Source of the DNA: JALZAQ01 sp038253885
GTDB lineage: Bacteria > Gemmatimonadota > Gemmatimonadetes > Gemmatimonadales > Gemmatimonadaceae
Reading direction: 5' to 3'
DNA length: 64,000 nucleotides
NCBI GenBank assembly: GCA_038253885.1
Contig: JBBSGP010000001.1
Span: 1 to 64,000 of the forward strand
The position numbers were made by a program, and so were the translations under genes. Each line of letters starts with the position of its first letter. Position 1 is the stretch's first letter. Below the pieces are notes generated by a model. That model had not been told where the DNA came from. It was given only the letters and a program-made list of their open reading frames with translations, and ran no database searches. Shown piece after piece: positions 1-7,362 of this stretch.

Positions 1-600
1 CTGGCGTCGCTGCTCTGGGTGGTGAACCTGGGATGCATCGACCTCAACCAATGGTATGCGCGCTGCGACGACGTGGATCGCCCGGACTATCTCCACTTCG
101 ATCTGGATCCCGTGCCTGGCGCCGCCTTTGATCGCGTGCTCGAGGTGGCGCTGCTGGCACGCGAGGCGCTGGTCGCGCTCGGCATGTCACCCCTCGTGAA
201 GACGACGGGGTCGAAGGGAGCGCACATCTACGTGGCCATCGTGCGCGGTCCGACGCAGAAGCAGGTGTGGACCTTCGCAAAGGAGTTTGCTCGGGCGATG
301 GAGAGCAGAACGCCGCGGCTGGTCACGGCCGAGTATCGCATCGCGAAGAGACCGAAAGGGCACATCCTTGTGGATTACAATCAGAACGCGTGGGGACGGA
401 CCCTGGCCTCGATCTACTCGGTGCGGCCCACTGCGCGAGCGTCGGTGTCGACTCCGGTCACCTGGGAAGAGGTCGAGGAAGGTGTTCGTATCAACGATTT
501 CCGGCTCGACAACGTCGCCGATCGCACTCGCACTCTGGGCGATCTCTGGAAGCCGCTGCTGGCGAAGAGAGGGCGCTTCCGGCTGGAGACGCTGCTGTGA
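1..600 (+). CDS. LigD-type DNA polymerase/primase domain, 5'-partial
   Basis: C-terminal ~199 residues of the archaeo-eukaryotic primase-type polymerase of bacterial non-homologous end joining, which fills ends before ligation. The reading frame is open from base 1, so the start lies outside the window; GTG at 19 is internal because the preceding codons also fit the family (LLWVVNLGCIDLNQW). Visible motifs are the metal-binding Asp pair in HFDLDP, the nucleotide-binding TTGSKGAHIYV and the late motif DYNQNAWGRTLASIYSVRP. There is no ligase domain in this polypeptide; the ligase follows as a separate gene overlapping by 4 bases (GTGA). Function is inferred from family motifs. Whether a nuclease domain or a Ku gene lies upstream cannot be seen. 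Confidence 0.9.
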   Translation: MASLLWVVNLGCIDLNQWYARCDDVDRPDYLHFDLDPVPGAAFDRVLEVALLAREALVALGMSPLVKTTGSKGAHIYVAIVRGPTQKQVWTFAKEFARAMESRTPRLVTAEYRIAKRPKGHILVDYNQNAWGRTLASIYSVRPTARASVSTPVTWEEVEEGVRINDFRLDNVADRTRTLGDLWKPLLAKRGRFRLETLL

Positions 601-1670
601 CGCTCCCGCTTCCGAGATCGTACGCTCCGATGGAGGCGAAGCTGGTGGGCGAGCTTCCGGAAGGAAAGCAATGGCAGTACGAGCCGAAGTGGGATGGCTT
701 TCGGTGCCTTGCCTACCGGGACGGAAAGACCATCGACCTGCAATCGAAGTCGGGACAGCCGCTCGCGCGCTACTTCCCGGACGTGGTCGAAGCGCTGCTC
801 GCGCTCGAGGCCAAGCGCTTCGTGCTGGATGGCGAGATCGTCGTCCCGGTGGACGACACGCTCTCCTTCGACGATCTCCTGATGCGCATCCACCCGGCAG
901 CAAGTCGAGTGCAGAAGCTCTCTCGCGAGCGGCCGGCGTTGTACATCGTCTTCGATCTGCTGGTCGATGCCTCAGGGAAGTCGCTCGTGGACCGGACGCT
1001 CGATGAGCGTCGACACGCTCTCGGGGATTTCGCGACGCGCTGGCTCGGCAAAGGTGGACGCGTGCGGCTCTCTCCGGCGACGACGTCGGTCGCGACCGTG
1101 CGCAAATGGGTCCGCTCCATCGGGACAGGCCTCGACGGCATCATCGCGAAGCGACTGGATTTGCCGTATCGAAGTGGCGAACGGACGGGGATGCAGAAGA
1201 TCAAGCAGATCCGGAGCGCCGACTGTGTCGTCGGCGGCTTCCGGTACGCCTCGGCGGCGAAGGTCCTCGGCTCCCTTCTCCTAGGCCTCTACGACGACGA
1301 CGGCTTGCTGCATCACGTGGGCTTCACCTCGAGCTTCAAGGCCGCCGAACGAAAGACGCTGCTGGCGCGCGTCGAGCCGCTGGTGAAGCCACCTGGGTTC
1401 ACGGGACGCGCGCCAGGCGGGCCGAGCCGCTGGAGCACGCGGCGGAGCGACGAGTGGCAGCCCGTCGCTCCCACACTGGTTGTGGAGGTGCACTACGACC
1501 ATTTCACCGGCGGGCGATTCCGGCACGGAACGAAGCTGCTGCGCTGGCGGCCCGACAAGGCGCCCCGCCAATGCACAATGGAGCAGGTAGAGAATCCAGG
1601 ACGATCCTCCCTTCAGCTCCTCACCGCAGGTGCCCAGCGGCGCGCCGCGGCGTCCCGGCTCAAGGACTGA
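597..1670 (+). CDS. ATP-dependent DNA ligase (LigD ligase-domain / LigC type)
   Basis: 357-residue ATP-dependent ligase that seals nicks through a lysyl-AMP intermediate. The adenylation motif is EPKWDGFR (Lys31), followed by a GEIVVP-type motif (LDGEIVVPVD) and the later EGIIAKR-like motif (DGIIAKRLD). The C-terminal ~110 residues match an OB-fold domain (VEVHYDHFTGGRFRHGTKLLRWRPDK). I chose GTG at 597 because it overlaps the polymerase stop as GTGA, implying translational coupling; ATG at 630 is the alternative. The separate polymerase and ligase recall the LigC/PolD arrangement of mycobacteria rather than a fused LigD. Role in end joining is inferred from the neighbour. Confidence 0.92.
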   Translation: MTLPLPRSYAPMEAKLVGELPEGKQWQYEPKWDGFRCLAYRDGKTIDLQSKSGQPLARYFPDVVEALLALEAKRFVLDGEIVVPVDDTLSFDDLLMRIHPAASRVQKLSRERPALYIVFDLLVDASGKSLVDRTLDERRHALGDFATRWLGKGGRVRLSPATTSVATVRKWVRSIGTGLDGIIAKRLDLPYRSGERTGMQKIKQIRSADCVVGGFRYASAAKVLGSLLLGLYDDDGLLHHVGFTSSFKAAERKTLLARVEPLVKPPGFTGRAPGGPSRWSTRRSDEWQPVAPTLVVEVHYDHFTGGRFRHGTKLLRWRPDKAPRQCTMEQVENPGRSSLQLLTAGAQRRAAASRLKD

Positions 1671-1697
1671 CCGGAGCGCCGGCGCGCTTCGTGGCAC

Positions 1698-2432
1698 TCA
1701 ATCGTCCGGCGGCTTCCCCATCTGCTGGGAGTCACGCGCCGCGCCGGTACGACCGCGGCGTGCCGAATCCACGCCGGGAGGACGGCGATGCCGTGCCGTC
1801 TGCGACCGGCCCGTGTCGCTGCTCGACATCGTGCGTGTCATGCCGCCGGTAGCGCTGGCGCGTGTGGTGCCGGCTCCCGTTCCAGTGCCGGTCGTGCCGG
1901 CGGCGCCCGCGCTGCCCGTCGCGCCGGTGTCGCTCGCGCTTCGGGTGGATGTCGCGCCGCGCCGTGCGCGTGCGCCGCGCGCGCCCATCGTGCTGTCGCT
2001 CGCTGTGAACCCGAGTCCGAGCGCGCGGAACAGATCATTGATGTTGGCCCCCACTCCTCCCGCGGCTAGCCCCTTCTTGCCCGCGGCGCAGCGCATCGCG
2101 GCATACGTCCGGGGCCCGGCGACGCCGTCCACCGGACCGGGATCACACCCCGCGCTCGCGAGCGCCTGCTGGAGCTCGCGCAGGTGGGCGTGGGTCAGTC
2201 CCATGCCCATGGTGCCCTTGCTCGCCGTCCGATGCGGAAGACTGTCATTCCTCATTGTGTGATTCAGGCGACCCGCGTCGATCTGGACGGGCTTGCTTCC
2301 CGTCGATGCAGCCCCCCGACGAGTAGAGTCCTGGCGGGCCGTGTCCTGCTGGGCACTCGCGGCGCTCGGGGGGGGGGCGACGATAGCCGCCAGCACGCCA
2401 GCCGTCAGTAGCGCCAACCGCATTCCTGTCAT
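1698..2432 (-). CDS. Secreted peptidoglycan-binding-like protein
   Basis: 244 residues. ATG at 2432 is chosen because AGGAGG lies just upstream and a clear signal peptide follows (MTGMRLALLTAGVLAAIVA, cleavage near ASAQQ). Residues about 85-125 resemble a PG_binding_1 domain (LRELQQALASAGCDPGPVDG, then a TYAAMRC helix). The C-terminal half is low-complexity Gly/Ala/Thr/Ser and Arg-rich, with no recognisable domain. A run of ten G/C bases at 2368-2377 lies in the codons after the signal peptide (PPP). It is probably exported and cell-wall associated; nothing suggests an enzyme. It lies downstream of the sigma/anti-sigma pair but after a strong terminator, so is probably transcribed separately. 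Confidence 0.7.
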   Translation of the reverse strand: MTGMRLALLTAGVLAAIVAPPPSAASAQQDTARQDSTRRGAASTGSKPVQIDAGRLNHTMRNDSLPHRTASKGTMGMGLTHAHLRELQQALASAGCDPGPVDGVAGPRTYAAMRCAAGKKGLAAGGVGANINDLFRALGLGFTASDSTMGARGARARRGATSTRSASDTGATGSAGAAGTTGTGTGAGTTRASATGGMTRTMSSSDTGRSQTARHRRPPGVDSARRGRTGAARDSQQMGKPPDD

Positions 2433-2502
2433 CCTGACCTCCTGCCAAGGTTGCCGCTTCTTCAGCGCACAGGAATAGGTGCAACGACCAGACCAGCACA
2501 CG

Positions 2503-2536
2503 AAAAAAAAGGCCGGCCCTTCGAGGAGGCCGGCCC
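2503..2536 (-). terminator. Rho-independent terminator of the anti-sigma gene
   Basis: On the minus strand an 8-bp stem GGCCGGCC (2535-2528 with 2518-2511), with a small inner stem-loop, is followed directly by eight T residues (2510-2503). This is a textbook intrinsic terminator 23 nt after the anti-sigma stop codon and separates the sigma/anti-sigma operon from the peptidoglycan-binding gene. Confidence 0.9.
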
Positions 2537-2558
2537 GGTACCACTCACATCGGTAGAG

Positions 2559-2996
2559 CTAGCGGGAGCGCATCGCACCCAGCATGAGGCCGAGGGCGAC
2601 CAGCCCGGCACCGGCCAGCATCGCGGTCATGGGGCTGACCTCGAAAGGCTTGCGCCACCATGGCGCCACCAGCTGCGGGGCCGTGTCCGGAAGCGCCGCC
2701 ATGATCTGCTCCTGAACATAGAGTGGGGCGCGCATCTGGCGGATGGTATCGGCCTCGCGGTCGATCCGTCGCCAGAATTCGACCTCGCGCACCATGTTTC
2801 CCTTGAGCACGGCGCTCTCGGGCAGCTCGCCGTCGAGCCACGCGTGCACCGCCTCGGTCGTACGACTCTTGCCGAGCGGAACTTCTCGGTCGGAGAGCAT
2901 CGGGATCGAGATCGGCATCTCGGTGGATTTGCTGCTTCGACTGGGGGCGGCCTGGCCGTCGATCGGCCGCTCGTTCGGATCCATGTTGTTCAACAT
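2559..2996 (-). CDS. Anti-sigma factor-like membrane protein
   Basis: 145 residues. It has a soluble N-terminal portion containing AVHAWLDGELPES (typical of the start of zf-HC2-like anti-sigma domains but without the Zn-binding His/Cys set), a helical middle, and one transmembrane segment near the C terminus (about 121-140, MTAMLAGAGLVALGLMLGAM). The ATG overlaps the sigma-factor stop as TAATG, so the two are translationally coupled. By family logic it would hold the ECF sigma factor at the membrane. Assignment rests on position, topology and the LDGEL motif rather than a full domain match. Confidence 0.75.
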   Translation of the reverse strand: MLNNMDPNERPIDGQAAPSRSSKSTEMPISIPMLSDREVPLGKSRTTEAVHAWLDGELPESAVLKGNMVREVEFWRRIDREADTIRQMRAPLYVQEQIMAALPDTAPQLVAPWWRKPFEVSPMTAMLAGAGLVALGLMLGAMRSR

Positions 2997-3562
2997 TAGG
3001 AGTATTTCTCCTCGAGCAGAGTCTGGAGCGCTTCGCGTGCGCGGTGCACGCGCATCTTAAGTGCGCCTACCGTGGTTCTCAGCAAATCCGCCATCTCTTC
3101 GTACGACCGACCCTCGACGTGCTTCATCACGAACGCTTCCCGGAGCGACGGTGCGAGCGCGGCGAGCGCACGGTCCAGATCACTGCGTAGCTCCGTTCGA
3201 TCCAGATCCTCGTCGGGCGTTGCGAGCACCGAGGGTTGATCATCCTCCTCGTAGCTCAGATGCGTCCGGCGAATGTTCTTCAGCCAGTCCTTGCAGCCGT
3301 TCGCCACGATGCGAAAGATCCAGGCATCGAAGCGCCCATGAACCTCGGCCAAATGCTGGTACGCCTTGATGAAGGACGCTTGAAGGATGTCTTCCGCCAC
3401 ATCCGGGCTTCCCGTCATCCCCAACGCGTGCCGGTACAAGGGATCGCTATAGCGCCCGATCAGCGATCCGAAGGCGTTGCGCTCCCCGGCCAGCACCCTC
3501 GCGATGACCTCGTGGTCAGCGGCGAGCTGGTCCACTTGCTGCGGCGAAACCGTGGATTTCAC
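2996..3562 (-). CDS. ECF-family RNA polymerase sigma factor
   Basis: 188 residues from GTG at 3562. Region 2 is clear (AFGSLIGRYSDPLYRHALGM, then DVAEDILQASFIKAYQ), as is region 4 with its helix-turn-helix (LREAFVMKHVEGRSYEEMAD, then KMRVHRARE). It directs RNA polymerase to a specific regulon and is presumably inhibited by the coupled anti-sigma factor. The frame stays open to 3670; I prefer the GTG because the length then matches ECF sigmas. A TACACT hexamer lies 6 nt upstream of the GTG, which could be the -10 of a leaderless transcript. ATG at 3637 is an alternative. Target promoters are unknown. Confidence 0.88.
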   Translation of the reverse strand: MKSTVSPQQVDQLAADHEVIARVLAGERNAFGSLIGRYSDPLYRHALGMTGSPDVAEDILQASFIKAYQHLAEVHGRFDAWIFRIVANGCKDWLKNIRRTHLSYEEDDQPSVLATPDEDLDRTELRSDLDRALAALAPSLREAFVMKHVEGRSYEEMADLLRTTVGALKMRVHRAREALQTLLEEKYS

Positions 3563-3702
3563 GGCGCTAGTGTAACCCGTTTTCCGCGTACCGGACAGTG
3601 CCGCGGGGGCCACGAGCGGACGAAGAACGGTCGCCATACCGGAGAGACGAGGCACTCGAGAAGCCGTCACAAGCGTCCTCTAATGTCCGCGAAGGCGTCC
3701 CC

Positions 3703-4818
3703 TTACCGGCGGCGCACGTGGTACAACAGCTCTTCCACGCGATCGCCGCGGTAGCTCCGGCCCGCGTGATCGCTGTCAGCGCGGTAGCGACGGTAGGGCA
3801 TACGTAGCTCCCGCACCCCACCCCCTCCCCGTCCAGCAGCGGACTGGAGCTGGGAGCGCAGAGTCTCCGCTGGCAGCAGACCTTCGCTGTTGTAGCTCAC
3901 GAGAACATCACGGGCCGAGGTGGCCTCGAGGAGCTCGTCGAGGGCCGCCCCGACCTGACGGGGCGAGCACCAGGCGCTCTGCTGCGACCGCACGGCCAGA
4001 AGACCTGTCTTTCCGCTGAGGACGATCGGCTCATCGAACCAACCGCGCGCGATGATCTCTGGCACGTGGTAGTAGCCGGCGTACTGCCGCGCATTGTAGG
4101 GGGGATCGATGTAGAGTAGGTCGACGGATGGGAGCGATCGCGCCACACGGGCCGCATCCTCCCGGTGTGCGGTCGAGCCGGCAACACCGGTCGTGGGAAG
4201 GCGCGGCGTGAGCAGAAGTGGCTTGAGCGCGTTGGGCTGCCATTGCTTGATGTACGCGGCATAGACCCCGGCGGTGTTCGCCACGCGATCGGCAGCCTCC
4301 AAGAGAGCAGCGAGCAGGATGAAGAAGGCATCGTCGCCGATGATCTCGGCGGCCCGCCAGCGCTGGATTGTCGAGCGGATGGCATCGATACGGGCGGCGT
4401 TCTCGGAGGTGAAGTACATGCGGCCTCCGGCCGGACTGAAGTGCTCACTGATGAACGCTGGATCCGCCTCCAACCAGGAGGACAGATATTCAGCGATCTC
4501 CGCCAGCGCGCCACCTCCGCGCGCCGCGACGCGACGCCGGAAGTGCGGCGATCGGAGCGCTCGGCGCAGCTCTGGCTCCTGCGCACGGAGGGAGGCGAAG
4601 GTCGGCGCCCGTCGCGCCACCACGTAGGCGCGCTGGTAGACGTACGAGTACGTCATGATGTCGCTGCACCCGACTCTCCACCCGCGCTCCTTGAGCGCGC
4701 GGCCGACCGCGGCCGTCCCGGCGAAGGCGTCGTGAACCGTGCCGGCCGGGAGTCGCAGCAGGTCGACTGCGTCGAGGATGAAGGGGAGGAGGCGGGTCTT
4801 GTTGCCGATGTAGCGCAT
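3703..4818 (-). CDS. D12-class N6-adenine DNA methyltransferase
   Basis: 371 residues. It has the N-terminal D12 signature (MRYIGNKTRLLPFI), the SAM-binding motif I (HDAFAGTAAVG) and the catalytic DPPY motif (LLYIDPPYNARQYAGYYH). It transfers a methyl group from SAM to adenine N6 in a specific sequence. No endonuclease gene flanks it; the neighbours are an SGNH lipoprotein gene (upstream) and the sigma factor (32+ nt downstream), so it appears to be a solitary methylase or a leftover of a restriction-modification system. Recognition sequence cannot be deduced here. Confidence 0.9.
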   Translation of the reverse strand: MRYIGNKTRLLPFILDAVDLLRLPAGTVHDAFAGTAAVGRALKERGWRVGCSDIMTYSYVYQRAYVVARRAPTFASLRAQEPELRRALRSPHFRRRVAARGGGALAEIAEYLSSWLEADPAFISEHFSPAGGRMYFTSENAARIDAIRSTIQRWRAAEIIGDDAFFILLAALLEAADRVANTAGVYAAYIKQWQPNALKPLLLTPRLPTTGVAGSTAHREDAARVARSLPSVDLLYIDPPYNARQYAGYYHVPEIIARGWFDEPIVLSGKTGLLAVRSQQSAWCSPRQVGAALDELLEATSARDVLVSYNSEGLLPAETLRSQLQSAAGRGGGGVRELRMPYRRYRADSDHAGRSYRGDRVEELLYHVRRR

Positions 4819-4863
4819 CGAGGGCGCTCACCCAGTCCGCTTGACCCTCGACCGCGTCGCCGG

Positions 4864-6093
4864 TCAGGGCGTCGCGGTCGTCGGAATGGTGAAGCGGTAT
4901 TGCGCGTCGATCGCGGCGGCCGCCGCGTTGGCGAGGATCGTGTGGCCGGCCGCGGACGGATGCACGCCGTCGAGACTGATGTTCGGGCCAAATGGTGTCG
5001 TCGAGCCCAGAAAGACGGCAATGCTGAACGGCGCTTTGGGCAGGCCATAGAGGGCCTGCAGCTTGTAGAAGGCGTAGCCGTTGGCGGTGGCGAGCGACTG
5101 GATGTGCGCGTTCATGGCGGCGAGCTGCGCATTGACGGCCGTCGCGTCCGCGGTGGTCAGCACGTAGTCTAGCGTTCCCTGCGAGTCGGCGCAGCTCAGC
5201 ACAGGACGCGGCTTCCCCGTGGCAGCCGCTACCTGGGCCGCGCCGAGCACGGGGGGAAGCTTCAGCGGGAGAAAGAGCAGGTTCTGGGCACCCGCGCCAG
5301 CGCAGTCACTGCTGACGTTCACGTAGACGCCATTGGCGAACGCGAGACTGTCGGCAAAGATCTCGGTGCCGCGCCGAACGCCGGGAAAGGAGGCTACGTC
5401 GTCGACCAATCCGACCAACAGTGCCTTTGCACCGGTGGACTTCACGCTGTCGATGATCTGGTCGTAGTACTTGTAAAAAGTATCAGCTGGAGTGACGGTG
5501 AGATTCGGAGCGACCAGCCCGCTCGTCGCGCCGAGCACCTCGTTCGCGCCAAACTCCACGGAGACAAAGGTCGGTCGCTGCGCCTTCATGGCCGTCGTCT
5601 GCGTCTGTCCTGGAAGTAGAACGCGGCGATAGAGCTGTCCCGCTCCACGACTGATGCGCGTGGCAACGGCTATCTCGGGCGTCACGGTGAGCGCGGTCTG
5701 CGCGGTCGCACCATCGATGGCGACGTTGTTGGTCGGGAGGGTGATCCCGGCGAAGTTGGGAGCGCACGTCAGGTCCGTCTGACTCGCCGGAACCCCGTCG
5801 AGTCGGATCTGCAGCTGGAGCGGGGCGATCAACGGCGGGTTGCAGCCCGGCCCCTGGACCAGCGGAATGCCGTAGCTCGCATTCGCCAGTCGGGCCAGTT
5901 GGGCGGTCCAGGAGTGTTGTTGGCCGACGTAGATGAGACCGTCGGACATGGTCCCCTGGCTGACGCTGGTGCCCATCGAGACATACGTCGCGAAATCGGA
6001 GCGACCGACCGGTCCGATGCTCTCCTTGTTGTCCGAACATGCGGCAATCGCGAGCGCCGAGGCCCATACGGTAAGCGCCCTACTTCGGGTCAT
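4864..6093 (-). CDS. SGNH/GDSL-like esterase lipoprotein
   Basis: 409 residues. ATG at 6093 has GGAG 6 nt upstream and begins a lipoprotein signal (lipobox AIAAC, Cys19). Block I is MGTSVSQG (Ser43), where GDS has become GTS; block III is FGANEV; block V is DGVHPSAAGH near the C terminus, giving the Ser-Asp-His set. It is probably a periplasmic or outer-membrane-anchored hydrolase acting on acyl or acetyl esters; substrate unknown. The frame continues open far upstream through the next gene, but that stretch is antisense-type sequence, not protein. It stands 45 nt upstream of the methyltransferase on the same strand. Confidence 0.82.
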   Translation of the reverse strand: MTRSRALTVWASALAIAACSDNKESIGPVGRSDFATYVSMGTSVSQGTMSDGLIYVGQQHSWTAQLARLANASYGIPLVQGPGCNPPLIAPLQLQIRLDGVPASQTDLTCAPNFAGITLPTNNVAIDGATAQTALTVTPEIAVATRISRGAGQLYRRVLLPGQTQTTAMKAQRPTFVSVEFGANEVLGATSGLVAPNLTVTPADTFYKYYDQIIDSVKSTGAKALLVGLVDDVASFPGVRRGTEIFADSLAFANGVYVNVSSDCAGAGAQNLLFLPLKLPPVLGAAQVAAATGKPRPVLSCADSQGTLDYVLTTADATAVNAQLAAMNAHIQSLATANGYAFYKLQALYGLPKAPFSIAVFLGSTTPFGPNISLDGVHPSAAGHTILANAAAAAIDAQYRFTIPTTATP

Positions 6094-6185
6094 GGCTTCT
6101 CCAGACTCGTGACATGGGGGGGAGAGGAACAGCGGCGCCGGCCAGCACGCGGACGGCAGCGGCGTACATAATAGGAAGGCCGGCC

Positions 6186-7313
6186 TCACGGCGCGAGGGG
6201 TCGGTCCTCTCGAGCGGGCCCGAAAGTGGTCCAGCCGAGGCGCCGAATCTCGTCGCCATGCTCGTCGAGCAACGGAGGTGGAAGACGTACCGAGCCCGGC
6301 ACCGAAGGGGCGATCCCCGTGAGCGGCGAGCACTCCACCTCGCTCAACGTCTCGAGCACTCCCTTGACCACCCCGCACGGAACGCCCGCATCGGAGAGCA
6401 ACGCGACCCAAGCGGCTGCTGCCCGCTCGGCGAGCCGACTCGCCACAGCCGTCACGACACGCGAGCGATGCCGCACGCGTCCCGCATTGGCGACGAGCCC
6501 GGGATCCGCGGCCAGCTCCGGGAGATCCAACGCCAGCGCGCATCGTGACCACTGCGCATCGCTCCCGACGGCCACCACCATCGGGCGGTCCGCGGCGTCG
6601 AAGAGCTGGTAGGGCACGAGATTGGGATGAGCATTCCCCCAGCGCTTCGCCTCCGACCCGGTGACGAGCGAGCTCTGAGCGACATTGATGAGCGCCGCCG
6701 CGGCGCTGTCGGCCAGCGAGATCACGATGCGGGCTCCCTGGCCCAACCGCTCCCGCCGCAGGAGGGCAGCCAGAATCGCGACGCAGGCGTCCTTCCCCGC
6801 CATCACATCGGCTATCGCAACGCCCGCCCTCATGGGCGGCCCGTCGGTCTCGCCGGTGATCGCCATCCACCCGCGCTCGGCCTGAACCACCACGTCGTAG
6901 CCAGGTCGAGCGCTCTCCGCGCCGAAGCCGGTGATCGTGCACCAGACGAGACGAGGATGGCGATCCCGCAGCGAGTCGGCGCCAAGGCCGCGCCGCCGGA
7001 GCGCACCCGGCAGGAAATTCTCCACCACGACGTCGGCTTCCGCGGCGAGACGACGGAGGAGCTCCTGGTCATCGCTCCGGTCGAGGTCGACGGCCAGCGA
7101 TTTCTTGTTGCGGTTGACGCTGAGGTAGTACGCGCTCTCCCCTCTCTGATCGAAGGGCGGGCCCCATCCGCGCGTCTCATCCCCTGTGCCCACCCGCTCG
7201 GCCTTGATGACGTCGGCCCCCATGTCGCCCAGCATCATTGTGCAGAGCGGTCCGGCGAGCACGCGGGATAGATCCAGCACGCGAAGGCCGGACAGCGGCG
7301 ATATGTCGGTCAT
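6186..7313 (-). CDS. Class III (CaiB/BaiF) CoA-transferase
   Basis: 375 residues, slightly shorter than typical ~400-residue members. The N terminus is diagnostic (SGLRVLDLSRVLAGPLCTMM, then ADVIKAERVGTGDETR), and the catalytic Asp is probably D140 in ARPGYDVVVQAERG. The enzyme moves CoA between an acyl-CoA donor and a carboxylic acid through an aspartyl-CoA thioester. The substrate cannot be read from sequence; neighbours (an esterase and a kinase receptor) give no pathway. Other acyl-CoA enzymes lie 8-12 kb away at 15-19 kb, which may or may not be related. Confidence 0.9.
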   Translation of the reverse strand: MTDISPLSGLRVLDLSRVLAGPLCTMMLGDMGADVIKAERVGTGDETRGWGPPFDQRGESAYYLSVNRNKKSLAVDLDRSDDQELLRRLAAEADVVVENFLPGALRRRGLGADSLRDRHPRLVWCTITGFGAESARPGYDVVVQAERGWMAITGETDGPPMRAGVAIADVMAGKDACVAILAALLRRERLGQGARIVISLADSAAAALINVAQSSLVTGSEAKRWGNAHPNLVPYQLFDAADRPMVVAVGSDAQWSRCALALDLPELAADPGLVANAGRVRHRSRVVTAVASRLAERAAAAWVALLSDAGVPCGVVKGVLETLSEVECSPLTGIAPSVPGSVRLPPPLLDEHGDEIRRLGWTTFGPAREDRPLAP

Positions 7314-7362
7314 CTGTCGCGTATCGGGTCAGGCTGCTCGACTCGCGGCATTTCCAGGCGGC

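Noticed and set aside
267..596. Apparent N-terminal extension of the DNA ligase frame to 267
   Set aside because: This part is the out-of-frame shadow of the polymerase gene; the ligase family starts close to the KWDGFR motif, and GTG at 597 gives a normal coupled start.
6094..6942. Long upstream extension of the SGNH lipoprotein frame
   Set aside because: It runs through the CoA-transferase gene in another frame; the lipoprotein signal and ribosome-binding site fix the start at 6093.
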